A stretch of DNA of 64,000 nt, taken from the NCBI GenBank assembly GCA_963590165.1, contig CAVANO010000002.1, positions 1 to 64,000 of the forward strand, given 5' to 3'. Positions 1 through 8,032 of the stretch are shown here, piece by piece. The stretch's first letter is position 1; each line of letters opens with the position of its first letter. The position numbers and the translations under genes are program-made. This DNA is from UBA11524 sp963590165 (lineage in GTDB: Bacteria; Bacillota; Clostridia; Christensenellales; Aristaeellaceae). The notes beneath the pieces were generated by a model, which did no database searches, had not been told where the DNA came from, and saw only the letters and a program-made list of their open reading frames with translations.

Positions 1-183
1 GAATCGCTAATTGTTTACTTAAAATGACAGTGTCCAGAAAACCGGGTACATATCATCGGTTGCCGTACCCCATTGCTTACCCCCATACTGGATGAGATGG
101 GGTGTAACGTAACTGCACAGAATTGACGGATAGTGGCGGATTTGGGTTTGGGGTTGTACCGTATTGTACTGGGGTGCACGGGG

Positions 184-251
184 GGCAAGGGAGGAACTCC
201 CTTGCAGGGTGCAGGGACAGAGTCCCTGCTGAGGTTTGGGGCAAAGCCCCA
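184..251 (+). repeat. triple-hairpin element, copy A
   Basis: Three consecutive short inverted repeats: GCAAGGGA/TCCCTTGC, GCAGGGAC/GTCCCTGC and TTGGGGC/GCCCCAA. A close copy in the same orientation lies at 14616-14685 directly after a gene. It could form three small stem-loops in RNA. Its function is unknown. Confidence 0.75.
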
Positions 252-373
252 ATCAAAATCTCAAATTCTCCAATGCAAATGTCACCAACCATGCCCCGCG
301 GGCGCTGAACAGAGAAACGGACGAAGAGAAACGGACGAAGTCCGCGGAACGTCTTCAGTGCAGCAAAGTAACT

Positions 374-408
374 AAAAAGCAGCAACTCAATCCGAGCTGC
401 TGCTTTTT
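374..408. terminator. bidirectional terminator after phoR
   Basis: The arms AAAAAGCAGCAACTC and GAGCTGCTGCTTTTT are separated by five bases, with runs of A and T on the two flanks. On the minus strand it lies 14 bases past the phoR stop codon, so it should end the phosphate operon. Confidence 0.85.
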
Positions 409-421
409 ATATCCATGCTTG

Positions 422-2086
422 TTACTTTGCTTCAGGCTCTTTAGGGAAGATCAGCGTGATGCTCGTGCCTTCGCCGAGTGCGCTCTTCATGCTGATTTTC
501 GCGTGATGCACCTGCGCGCCGTGCTTGACAATCGACAGTCCCAGCCCTGTGCCGCCGGTCTGCTTGCTGCGGCTCTTGTCCACGCGGTAGAAGCGTTCAA
601 AAACGCGCTCCTGATCCTCCGGCGCAATGCCCACACCGTCATCCGTGATATTCACAACCGCCTGACCGTTTTCGAAGTGCACAGAGGCATTCACATGACC
701 GCCTGCATGATTGTACTTGATGCCGTTCTCCAGCAGGTTTGTCATCATTTCCTCCAGCAGGGCGCGGTCACCGACAACCGGCACCTCGCTGCCTGCCATG
801 ACGGTCACCTGCACATTTGCATCCTGCGCCGCGTTGCCAAGCTTCTCGGCACACGAGGAGAGCAGCGCATGCAGGTCGACATTCGTCAGGTCGCCGCGGA
901 TGCCCTCATCGAGCCGAGACAGGCGGATGATGTCCTCGATGAGCGTCAGCAGACGCCGACCTTCTTTGAGGATTTTCCGGCCGAATTCCTTCGCATCTTC
1001 CGGCTTCTGCAGCATATCGGACGACAGCAGTTCCGCATAGCCGCAAATGGTCGTCAACGGCGTACGCAGCTCATGGCTGACATTTGCAGAGAACTGGCGG
1101 CGGCTCAGCTCGGCTGCCTGCGCATCCGTCACGTCCTGAATCAGCAGCGCTGTACCGCCTTCCTCCACCTTACTCATGGATAGATGCAGCATCTGCTTGT
1201 CCTTCGCCATGTCACCCTCACTCTCCTGCCCTTCCAGCAGGCGGATCAGCGTTTCATCGCGGCTGACGGACAGCATCGGCTGACCGATGGGATTGCCGTC
1301 AAAATCGAACATGCGCTGCGCCGCCTGATTCATCGTCAGGATACGGTGCTTCTCGTCGAGGATGACAAAGCCTTCCTTCATGCCGCCCAGCACGGTATCC
1401 AGCTCATGCCGCTGTGCCGTCAGGGATGCCATCTGGTCTGCAATGCGGGCGTTCTGCTGTTCCATGCGGCGGAGCACAGGCGACAGCTCCTCGTACACGT
1501 CGCTCTCCAGCGGATGGTCGAGGTCAATTCTATTCATCGGAGCGACGAGCTTGCGCGTCAGCGAGCGCGACAGGAACATCGCAACGGCGAAACACACGAC
1601 CGCGCCAAGCAGCAAATAGCCGATGAGTCCCGTCAGGTGACTGAGCATGCCGCGCTGTGCGCCGGAAATGCGGATCACACGCCCGTCATCGAGCTTCACG
1701 GCGTAATACAGGCTCTTCTGCCCGATGGTGGTGCTTTCGCGAATGACAAACGCCTCGCCGTCTGTCAGTGCCTTCTGAAATTCTTCGCGGTCAGCATGGC
1801 TCTCCATGCGCGAAGCACTGACCTCGCTGTCATAGAGCACAGTGCCGTCCGTATCGATATACGTAACGCGCTGGGTAAACACGCTGCCCTCAAGCAGCGC
1901 CAGCGGGTCATCCGAATCATTCAAATACGACACAAGGCGCGCCGCCTGCGTGGACAGCTGCGAACGGTTATCCGCAGTTGTCTGAAAATACATGCAGGTA
2001 AACACCACCGCGCACATCATCAGCAGCGTCAAGAATGTCAGCAGTGCCAGTGTCATGCGAAGCCGGCTGGAAAGCTTGTTTTTCAT
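422..2086 (-). CDS. phoR: phosphate-regulon sensor histidine kinase PhoR
   Basis: Membrane sensor kinase of 554 residues. There is a TM segment at ~12-34, an extracytoplasmic sensor region, and a second TM at ~150-172. A PAS-like region follows (~232-325). The HisKA box FSANVSHELRTPL has the phospho-accepting His at 338. The HATPase domain shows the N box (NLLENGIKYNH), DDGVGI and GGTGLGLSIVKH. In the family it autophosphorylates and passes phosphate to PhoB, sensing phosphate through PstSCAB and PhoU. Its ATG overlaps the phoB stop (ATGA), so the two are translationally coupled. It is the last gene of the pst-pho operon. Identity as PhoR rather than another PAS kinase rests on this context. 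Confidence 0.93.
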   Translation of the reverse strand: MKNKLSSRLRMTLALLTFLTLLMMCAVVFTCMYFQTTADNRSQLSTQAARLVSYLNDSDDPLALLEGSVFTQRVTYIDTDGTVLYDSEVSASRMESHADREEFQKALTDGEAFVIRESTTIGQKSLYYAVKLDDGRVIRISGAQRGMLSHLTGLIGYLLLGAVVCFAVAMFLSRSLTRKLVAPMNRIDLDHPLESDVYEELSPVLRRMEQQNARIADQMASLTAQRHELDTVLGGMKEGFVILDEKHRILTMNQAAQRMFDFDGNPIGQPMLSVSRDETLIRLLEGQESEGDMAKDKQMLHLSMSKVEEGGTALLIQDVTDAQAAELSRRQFSANVSHELRTPLTTICGYAELLSSDMLQKPEDAKEFGRKILKEGRRLLTLIEDIIRLSRLDEGIRGDLTNVDLHALLSSCAEKLGNAAQDANVQVTVMAGSEVPVVGDRALLEEMMTNLLENGIKYNHAGGHVNASVHFENGQAVVNITDDGVGIAPEDQERVFERFYRVDKSRSKQTGGTGLGLSIVKHGAQVHHAKISMKSALGEGTSITLIFPKEPEAK

Positions 2087-2781
2087 ATTGCATCTCCCGC
2101 ATCCGCGTTCGGATGCTCCTCCATACGGTATCCGACGTTGCGAACCGTGGCAATCAGCCTGCCGCAGTCACCGAGCTTCTGCCGCAGCGTGCGGACATGC
2201 ACATCAATCGTGCGCGTATCGCCGGTATAGGCCATGCCCCAGACGTCATCGAGCAGCACCTCGCGCGTCACTGCCTTGCCGGCATGCGCCATGAGGAAGG
2301 CAAGCAGCTCAAATTCCATGTGGGTCAGCGTAACCTCCTGACCGTCGGCGGTTACGCGATGGCTTTCGCGGTCAAGCGTCAGTGCGCCGATGGTCATGGT
2401 GTCAGACTGCGTATCCTCCTGCGTGCGGCGAAGCAATGCGCGGACACGTGCCAGCAGTTCCATCACACCGAACGGCTTCGTCAGATAGTCATCTGCACCG
2501 CTGTCCAGCCCCTTGACTTTGTCCATCTCCGCATCACGCGCCGTGACGAGAATAACGGGAATCCGGCGCGTCTTCGCATCGCGGCGAAGTGCACGAAGCA
2601 GACTCAGCCCGTCCTCGCCCGGCAGCATGACGTCCAGCAGGACGCAGTCCGGCAGCGTCTTTTCCAGCGCAGTGCGGAAGGCAGCAGGCGTTTCAAAGCC
2701 TTCCGCCTGGAATCCCGCCTGACGCAGCGCGTAAAGCTCCAGCTCGCGCACGCCTCCGTCATCCTCGACAACGAAAATCAT
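2083..2781 (-). CDS. phoB: phosphate response regulator PhoB/PhoP
   Basis: OmpR/PhoB-type response regulator of 232 residues. The receiver domain (1-~118) has the acidic cluster E6-D7-D8, the phospho-acceptor D50 in VLLDVMLPGEDG, and the conserved Lys in LTKPFG. The C-terminal winged helix (~130-225) ends in the typical TIDVHVRTLRQKLGD and TVRNVGYRME motifs. The start ATG overlaps the phoU stop by ATGA, and the stop overlaps phoR the same way. When phosphorylated, such proteins bind PHO boxes; TGTAAA repeats upstream of pstC are candidate targets. Confidence 0.94.
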   Translation of the reverse strand: MIFVVEDDGGVRELELYALRQAGFQAEGFETPAAFRTALEKTLPDCVLLDVMLPGEDGLSLLRALRRDAKTRRIPVILVTARDAEMDKVKGLDSGADDYLTKPFGVMELLARVRALLRRTQEDTQSDTMTIGALTLDRESHRVTADGQEVTLTHMEFELLAFLMAHAGKAVTREVLLDDVWGMAYTGDTRTIDVHVRTLRQKLGDCGRLIATVRNVGYRMEEHPNADAGDAI

Positions 2782-3428
2782 TGAAGCTTTTCTCCTTTAT
2801 ATAAGCCCGTAATGGCATACACAACCCACTCGGCAATATTCACGGCATGGTCGCCGATGCGTTCCAGATACTTGGCAATCATCAGCAGGTCAAGGCACTC
2901 CTCGGTGCGCCCCGAGTCGTGATGCAGCGCAGAAACGAGATCAGCCTTCACATCGTTGAACAGGTTGTCCACAATGTCGTCTGACAGGATGACCTGCTGT
3001 GCCAGCTCGACATCCTTGCGCACGTATGCGTCAATCGAGCGGTGCACCATCGAAATCGCCGCCTGCGCCATGGAAGCGAAATGCTCCGGGCGCGTCTGAC
3101 GCAGATGCCCCATCGTCAGGATTTCGCAGATGTCGCTCGCCTGGTCACCGATGCGCTCCATATCGGTAATCATCTTCAGCGCCGCGCTGATGGTGCGCAG
3201 ATCGCTGGCAACCGGCTGCTGCTGCAGAAGCATGTGGATGCACATCGCTTCCACCTCGCGCTCCTTGGCATCCACCGCATGATCACCGTCACGGATGACA
3301 ACTGCCAGCTCCATATCTCCCTGCTTGAGTGCCTGAATTGCGCGTTCAATCGTCGTTTCAACCAAGGCACCCATGGCAATCATCTGCTCGCCGAGCTGGG
3401 CAATCTGATCATCAAAATGCTTTCTCAT
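2778..3428 (-). CDS. phoU: phosphate signalling protein PhoU
   Basis: PhoU of 216 residues, the usual length, built of two three-helix-bundle repeats. It begins MRKHFDDQIAQLGEQMIAMG. The metal-binding E/D-rich helices are visible as MERIGDQASDI and YLERIGDHAVNIAEWV. In the family it links the Pst transporter to PhoR inhibition and helps control phosphate import. It lies 222 bases from pstB, a gap filled by a 14-bp tandem array and an apparent sigma-A promoter (3458-3486). phoU-phoB-phoR can therefore probably be expressed separately from pstCAB. Confidence 0.95.
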   Translation of the reverse strand: MRKHFDDQIAQLGEQMIAMGALVETTIERAIQALKQGDMELAVVIRDGDHAVDAKEREVEAMCIHMLLQQQPVASDLRTISAALKMITDMERIGDQASDICEILTMGHLRQTRPEHFASMAQAAISMVHRSIDAYVRKDVELAQQVILSDDIVDNLFNDVKADLVSALHHDSGRTEECLDLLMIAKYLERIGDHAVNIAEWVVYAITGLYKGEKLQ

Positions 3429-3457
3429 CAGGAATCATCGTCCTTCCGTTATTCCCC

Positions 3458-3486
3458 ATTATATCATATCTTTTTTCTGCTATCAA
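3458..3486 (-). promoter_or_regulatory. internal sigma-A promoter for phoU-phoB-phoR
   Basis: On the minus strand TTGATA (3481-3486) is followed by 17 bases and a perfect TATAAT (3458-3463). It lies about 30 bases upstream of the phoU start codon. The 14-bp repeat array ends 12 bases upstream of the -35 box. Confidence 0.75.
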
Positions 3487-3498
3487 TATCCGGCTTGA

Positions 3499-3652
3499 GC
3501 TGGAACAGCTCGGCTGGAACAGCTCGGCTGGAACAGTTTGGCTGGAACAGCTTGGCTGGAACAGCTTGGCTGGAACAGCTTGGCTGGAACAGCTTGGCTG
3601 GAACAGCTTGGCTGGAACAGCTTGGCTGGAACAGCTTGGCTGGAACAGCTTA
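3499..3652. repeat. 11 tandem copies of a 14-bp repeat
   Basis: The unit is GCTGGAACAGCTTG on the plus strand. The first two copies have CTCG and the third TTTG at the end; the eight from 3541 to 3652 are identical. The array begins exactly at the pstB stop codon and ends just upstream of the phoU promoter. Open frames through it reflect only the lack of stop codons in the unit. Confidence 0.97.
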
Positions 3653-4438
3653 GCCGAAACGGCCGGTGATGTAGTCCTCAGTGCGTTTGTCGGAAGGCAT
3701 CGAGAACAGCTTATCCGTCGCACCGACCTCCACCATGTCGCCCAGCAGGAAGAAGGCCGTCACATCGGCAATCCGCAGTGCCTGCTGCATGTTATGGGTC
3801 ACGATGGCAATGGTGTACTTGCCCTTGAGTTCCATGCAAAGCTCTTCAATTTTGCTGGTTGAAATCGGGTCAAGTGCGGATGTCGGCTCATCCATCAGCA
3901 GGACTTCCGGTTCAACTGCCAGTGCACGCGCGATGCACAGGCGCTGCTGCTGACCGCCGGAAAGACCGAGGGCGCTCTTGTTCAGGCGATCCTTCAGCTC
4001 ATCCCAGATGGCGGCACTGCGCAGGCTCTTCTCGACGATTTCATCGAGCTGTGCCTTGCGGTGAATGCCGTGCGTGCGCGGACCGTACGCAATGTTGTCA
4101 TACACGCTCATCGGGAAGGGATTCGGCTTCTGAAACACCATACCAACGCGCTTGCGGAGCATATTCACGTCCATATTGCCGTAGATATCCTCGCCGTCAA
4201 GCGTGACACTGCCTTCCACGCGGCAGTCTGGAATCAGGTCGTTCATGCGGTTCAGCGTCTTGAGCAGGGTGGATTTGCCGCAGCCGGACGGGCCGATGAA
4301 CGCGGTAATCTTGCCCAGCTCAATGTCGAGATTAATGCCATGCAGCGCGTGAAAGCTGCCGTAATACAGATTCAAATCCCGAATGCTGATCTTGGCGTCA
4401 GCACTTGTTTTGTCCATCACCTTAATATCGCTGCTCAT
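3650..4438 (-). CDS. pstB: phosphate ABC transporter ATP-binding protein PstB
   Basis: PstB of 262 residues, a standard length. It shows Walker A IGPSGCGKSTLLKTLNRMND, the PstB-typical Q-loop region MVFQKPNPFPMSVYDNIAYG, the ABC signature LSGGQQQRLCIARAL and Walker B VLLMDEPTSALDP. It ends in the family-typical DYITGRFG. It energises phosphate import through PstA/PstC at the membrane. The start overlaps the end of pstA by four bases (ATGA). The stop codon is also the first base of the 14-bp repeat array, so the 3' end has a sharp boundary with noncoding repeats. Confidence 0.96.
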   Translation of the reverse strand: MSSDIKVMDKTSADAKISIRDLNLYYGSFHALHGINLDIELGKITAFIGPSGCGKSTLLKTLNRMNDLIPDCRVEGSVTLDGEDIYGNMDVNMLRKRVGMVFQKPNPFPMSVYDNIAYGPRTHGIHRKAQLDEIVEKSLRSAAIWDELKDRLNKSALGLSGGQQQRLCIARALAVEPEVLLMDEPTSALDPISTSKIEELCMELKGKYTIAIVTHNMQQALRIADVTAFFLLGDMVEVGATDKLFSMPSDKRTEDYITGRFG

Positions 4439-5328
4439 GACGCTTTTCCTCCGATTTTCTTTGAGATCATGCTCGACAGGCTGTTCAAGCCGAGCACCAA
4501 CACAAGAAGCACAACGCCCGTGGCATATGCCTGGTCATAATGCAAACCTTCCAGCGACAGCTCATACATATGCACAGCCAACGTGCGGCCGGAAGACAGC
4601 AGGAAGTTCTTTGGCATATCGGCAACCGTGCCTGCCGTAAAGAGCAGCGCTGCCGTTTCGCCGACGATGCGGCCGATGGCAAGCACCACACCGGACAGGA
4701 TGCCGGGCATCGCGGGCGGCAGGACGATGCGCACAACCGTGCGGAGCTTGCCCGCGCCCAGACCGAAGCTGCCTTCGCGGTAGCTGTCAGGGATGGACAG
4801 CAACGCTTCTTCCGTCGTGCGGAGAATCAGCGGCAGCACCATAAGGGAGAGCGTCAATGCGCCGGAAAGCAGCGTCAGGTTGATGTGCAAAGCGGTAAAG
4901 AACACCATACCGAACAGACCGTAGATGATGGACGGAATGCCCTGCAGCGTCTCAGCGGTCAAGCGGATGATGCGCACGAGCGGCGAGGTGCGCTTGGCAT
5001 ATTCGGACAGATAGATGGCACCGCCGACGCCAATCGGGATCGCCACCAGCAGCGCAACGATGACAATCAGCACCGTATTAATCAGTGCCGGCATCATAGA
5101 CTGGTTGTCCGTGGTATACTTGAAGCTGAACAGCTCCGGCGTCAGGTTCGGCACGCCCTTGATGAGCAGGTCAAGCACAATCGCCAACAGTGCAATCAGC
5201 GTAATCAGAATCGAAAGGCGGCACAGAAGGCGAACCACCGCACTGCCGGGATGACGGCGCCAGCGGTTCCACTCCTCCTGAAAGAAATGGCGGACGGGAT
5301 GCTCCTTTGCATTCACCACAGCGGTCAT
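4435..5328 (-). CDS. pstA: phosphate ABC transporter permease PstA
   Basis: Membrane permease of 297 residues with about six TM segments, the first at ~35-58. The EAA-type cytoplasmic loop reads REGSFGLGAGKLRTVVRIVLP, and the family motif GETAALLFTAG follows. I start at 5328 rather than 5361: that ATG overlaps the pstC stop (ATGA) and is preceded by AAAGGAGGG. The longer frame would overlap pstC further without a ribosome site. It forms the phosphate channel with PstC. The binding protein PstS is not encoded in this window. Confidence 0.94.
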   Translation of the reverse strand: MTAVVNAKEHPVRHFFQEEWNRWRRHPGSAVVRLLCRLSILITLIALLAIVLDLLIKGVPNLTPELFSFKYTTDNQSMMPALINTVLIVIVALLVAIPIGVGGAIYLSEYAKRTSPLVRIIRLTAETLQGIPSIIYGLFGMVFFTALHINLTLLSGALTLSLMVLPLILRTTEEALLSIPDSYREGSFGLGAGKLRTVVRIVLPPAMPGILSGVVLAIGRIVGETAALLFTAGTVADMPKNFLLSSGRTLAVHMYELSLEGLHYDQAYATGVVLLVLVLGLNSLSSMISKKIGGKAS

Positions 5329-6179
5329 TGCTGTTCCCTCCTTTTCAGCAGCGAGAAGCACGCGTTAATCAGCAGGATGAACACGAACAGCACGATGCCT
5401 GTTGCGATCAATGCCTCGCGGTGCAATCCCTCCGCGTAGCCCATCTCGATGACGATGCCTGATGTCAGCGTTCGGATGCCGCTGAGCAGATCGTTCGTTA
5501 AGCGTGCCTGATTGCCGACGACCATCTTGACCGCCATTGCCTCGCCGATTGCGCGGCCGATTGCCAGCACGATTGCCGCCAGAATGCCCGATTTTGCAGC
5601 AGGCACCGTCGCACGGAACACGCTGCGCTCATCGGTTGCGCCCAGTGCCAAAGAGCCTTCATAGTAGGACGTCGGCACAGCCTTCACCGCAGCCGATGTC
5701 AGTTGAATGATGGTCGGCAGAATCATGATGCCCAGCAGCAGCGATGCCGTCAGGATGCACTGACCGCGTCCGCGGCCGCCCAGCAAATCTCGGATGAGCG
5801 GCACGAGGTTCGTCAGACCGAAGAAGCCATACACGATGGACGGCACGCCAGCCATCAACCCGATCATCGGCTCGAAGATCTTCTGCAACTTCTTCGGGCA
5901 GAACCGCGCCAGATAAATGCCAGCAAGAATGCCGATTGGCGCGCCGAAGAGCAATGCGCCGCCGGTCACATACAGTGAGCCGACAATCATAGGCAGAATG
6001 CCGAAGATTTCGTTCGCAGGCTTCCACGTGGTGCCTGTCAGAAACTCCCACAAATCATATTTTGTAAAAAAAGGCAGACCGTTCATAAACAGAAAGACGC
6101 AGATCAGTGCTACTGCCGCAATGGAAAACGCCGCCGTGAGCGCGAATACCCATCGCATCGCCTGCTCCTTGAACTTCAT
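5325..6179 (-). CDS. pstC: phosphate ABC transporter permease PstC
   Basis: Permease of 284 residues with about six TM segments. It has the PstC-type FLTGTTWKPANEIFGILPMI stretch, the EAA loop (SLALGATDERSVFRATVPAA) and GRAIGEAMAVKMVVGN. The second of two close ATG codons (6179) is chosen because AGGAAGGG lies seven bases before it; the first ATG (6185) is too close to that site. It is the first gene of the operon. Upstream come TGTAAA repeats and then a tRNA-Leu gene where pstS would normally be expected, so PstS must be encoded elsewhere or replaced. Confidence 0.94.
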   Translation of the reverse strand: MKFKEQAMRWVFALTAAFSIAAVALICVFLFMNGLPFFTKYDLWEFLTGTTWKPANEIFGILPMIVGSLYVTGGALLFGAPIGILAGIYLARFCPKKLQKIFEPMIGLMAGVPSIVYGFFGLTNLVPLIRDLLGGRGRGQCILTASLLLGIMILPTIIQLTSAAVKAVPTSYYEGSLALGATDERSVFRATVPAAKSGILAAIVLAIGRAIGEAMAVKMVVGNQARLTNDLLSGIRTLTSGIVIEMGYAEGLHREALIATGIVLFVFILLINACFSLLKRREQQ

Positions 6180-6230
6180 GCGCATTCCCTTCCTTTCCTA
6201 CTCGTTAACGGCATCAGCATAGCACGCGCA

Positions 6231-6270
6231 TGTAAAGGAATTCATTTGTAAAATGTAAAGTGTATGTAAA
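6231..6270 (-). promoter_or_regulatory. PHO-box-like TTTACA repeats upstream of pstC
   Basis: On the minus strand the hexamer TTTACA occurs four times (6265-6270, 6254-6259, 6247-6252, 6231-6236). One pair is spaced 11 bases, as in Gram-positive PhoP boxes (TTAACA-N5-TTAACA). The site is about 50-90 bases upstream of pstC. Binding by the PhoB encoded here is an inference. Confidence 0.6.
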
Positions 6271-6349
6271 ATTTCAGCAAGGCATTGTAACGGGTTGCTG
6301 AAATCGTGTAAAACAGCTTCCTTTTTTTTGAGGACATGTATGAATACAC

Positions 6350-6391
6350 AAAAAAGCCGCACGATTCAGCGCTGCAGCCGAACCATGCGGT
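6350..6391 (-). terminator. terminator after tRNA-Leu
   Basis: Read on the minus strand, CCGCATGGTTC pairs with GAATCGTGCGG across a short loop and is followed by CTTTTTT. It begins about 15 bases past the tRNA 3' end. Confidence 0.85.
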
Positions 6392-6405
6392 GTTCTTTTT
6401 GTTTG

Positions 6406-6487
6406 TGCTGATGGCGGGACTCGAACCCGCACGCCGTGAAGGCAAGGGATTTTAAGTCCCCAGTGTCTGCCATTTCACCACATCAGC
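6406..6487 (-). tRNA. tRNA-Leu (anticodon TAA)
   Basis: Class II tRNA of 82 bases with a long variable arm. Acceptor arms GCTGATG and CATCAGC pair fully. The anticodon arm GGGGACTTAAAATCCC presents TAA, and the T loop reads GGTTCGAGTCC. CCA is not encoded. It lies between rpiB and the pst operon on the same strand and has its own terminator. Confidence 0.95.
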
Positions 6488-6544
6488 CTGTAACGCATAT
6501 TATAGCACGCAAAAGGGCAAAAGTCAAACCAGAACACAAAACGG

Positions 6545-6576
6545 AAAAGCAGCTGCTCGAAAAGAGCAGTTGCTTT
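6545..6576 (-). terminator. terminator after rpiB
   Basis: On the minus strand AAGCAACTGCTC pairs with GAGCAGCTGCTT around a TTTTC loop and is followed by TT and CC. The T tract is short. It lies 22 bases downstream of the rpiB stop codon. Confidence 0.65.
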
Positions 6577-6597
6577 GTTCGTTCCATGTGCTGCGCG

Positions 6598-7044
6598 TTA
6601 GAGTTCTTCACCGTTTTCAATGGCGGTGATTTCATCGATACGCCGCTGATGGCGTCCGCCCTCAAACTCCGCCGTCAGCCAATGCGTCGCGATCATCTTC
6701 GCGAGATCAACGCCGACCACGCGTGCACCCATCGTCAGGATGTTACTGTTGTTGTGACGTTTGCTCAACTCGGCGCTGTATACATCCGAGCATGTGCACA
6801 CGCGGGTACCCTTCACCTTGCTTGCCGCGATGCCGATTCCAATGCCCGTGCCGCAGATAAGGATGCCGCGGTCGCATTCACCGGACGCAACCGCCTTCGC
6901 CGCGCGGTAGCCATAGATGGGATAATCGCAGGAAACCGCCTCATTCGTGCCGAAATCGCGATATTCCAGCCCCATGGAATCGAGCAGCTTCATGATTTCC
7001 TTCTTCAGTTCAATGCCTGTATGGTCGCAAGCCAGTGCAATCAT
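6598..7044 (-). CDS. rpiB: ribose-5-phosphate isomerase B
   Basis: RpiB/LacAB family protein of 148 residues. It starts MIALACDHTGIELKKEI, where the family has the active-site Asp in ACDHAG. It contains GILICGTGIGIGIAASKVKG, the phosphate-binding loop with the catalytic Cys (ICGTG), and HNNSNILTMGARVVG. In the non-oxidative pentose phosphate pathway it interconverts ribose 5-phosphate and ribulose 5-phosphate; some relatives act on allose or galactose phosphates. TTAGGAGG lies upstream of the ATG. It is divergent from the zinc transporter genes and has its own hairpin terminator. Confidence 0.94.
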   Translation of the reverse strand: MIALACDHTGIELKKEIMKLLDSMGLEYRDFGTNEAVSCDYPIYGYRAAKAVASGECDRGILICGTGIGIGIAASKVKGTRVCTCSDVYSAELSKRHNNSNILTMGARVVGVDLAKMIATHWLTAEFEGGRHQRRIDEITAIENGEEL

Positions 7045-7207
7045 CCGAAAAGCCTCCTAACAATTTTCGAAAATCACCATCTTGCATAATACGAGAAAAA
7101 AACGGAAACTCCTGCCAATGCAATGCAAAAAGGGTAGAATCCGCGCGAAATAGATGGTATAATATTTCTGTGTATGGCGGAATCAACCTGATCCCAGGAG
7201 GGATATT

Positions 7208-8032
7208 ATGACGCAGGATTCATGTAAGCTGTGCCGCATCGCGCTGGAGAATGTCTCCGTGCAGCGCGGCGGACAAACGCTTTTGCAGGATGTTTCAATG
7301 CACATTCACTGCGGTCAGCTGACGGTGCTGATCGGTCAGAACGGCGCAGGCAAGACGACGCTCATCCGTGCGCTGCTGGGGGAATATGCCCACAGCGGCA
7401 CCATCCGCCATGTTGACGGCGAGGGACGCGATGTCGCACGGATGCGCACGGGCTATGTGCCGCAGCACCTGGAGTTTGACCGCGAAATGCCTGTGACGGT
7501 AGAGGACTTTCTCGCGGCAAGCCTGACGAAACGCCCGGTATGGCTCGGCGTGAGCAAGAAAACGCGTGATCAGGTCAAGGATGCGCTCGCGATGGTTGAG
7601 GGGGAGCAGCTGCTGCATCGCCCGCTCGGTCGCTGCTCCGGCGGCGAACTTCAGCGCGTGCTGCTGGCGCTGTCCCTGCATCCGTCGCCTGACCTGCTTG
7701 TGCTCGACGAGCCCGTTTCCGGCGTCGACCAGAACGGCACGTACATGTTCCTCGACACGGTCGCACGGCTCAAGGAGCATCACCATATGGCGATTCTGCT
7801 CGTCAGCCATGATCTGAACACAGTCAGGCGATATGCGGATCATGTCGTGCTGCTGGACAAAACGGTGCTGTGCCAAGGCAAGCCGGATGATGTTTTTGCA
7901 TCGCCGGAATTCCAGCGAATTTTCGGCATCGGTGCGCGCAACCTGAGTGCACAGCGCATTCATGGCGTAGAGAAATGGTCGCCAAAAAAAGCGGAGGAAT
8001 CCGCACAGGCAGCAAAGGAGGAAAACGTCTGA
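7208..8032 (+). CDS. znuC: metal (zinc-type) ABC transporter ATP-binding protein
   Basis: ABC ATPase of 274 residues, of the ZnuC/AdcC/MntB type. Walker A is LIGQNGAGKTTLIRALLGE, the signature CSGGELQRVLLALSL and Walker B LLVLDEPVSGVD. The phrase VPQHLEFDREMPVTVEDFL is typical of zinc/manganese importers. GGAGGG precedes the ATG, and TATAAT occurs about 50 bases upstream. The stop overlaps the permease start (TGATG). The cognate substrate-binding lipoprotein (ZnuA) and a Fur/Zur regulator are not next to it. The metal could be zinc or manganese, since sequence alone does not decide. Confidence 0.88.
   Translation: MTQDSCKLCRIALENVSVQRGGQTLLQDVSMHIHCGQLTVLIGQNGAGKTTLIRALLGEYAHSGTIRHVDGEGRDVARMRTGYVPQHLEFDREMPVTVEDFLAASLTKRPVWLGVSKKTRDQVKDALAMVEGEQLLHRPLGRCSGGELQRVLLALSLHPSPDLLVLDEPVSGVDQNGTYMFLDTVARLKEHHHMAILLVSHDLNTVRRYADHVVLLDKTVLCQGKPDDVFASPEFQRIFGIGARNLSAQRIHGVEKWSPKKAEESAQAAKEENV

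Larger units (their letters stand above)
1..421. other. gene-free stretch before phoR
   Basis: I see no convincing gene here. Short open frames exist on both strands but lack ribosome sites and recognisable motifs. The stretch holds a triple-hairpin repeat (184-251), a GGACGAAGTCC hairpin core (333-343) and the phoR terminator (374-408). The first ~120 bases are unassigned. Confidence 0.6.

Noticed and set aside
3412..3723. Frames through the 14-bp array (both strands)
   Set aside because: The repeat unit simply lacks stop codons in several frames. The array lies outside pstB and phoU, and no start signals fit.
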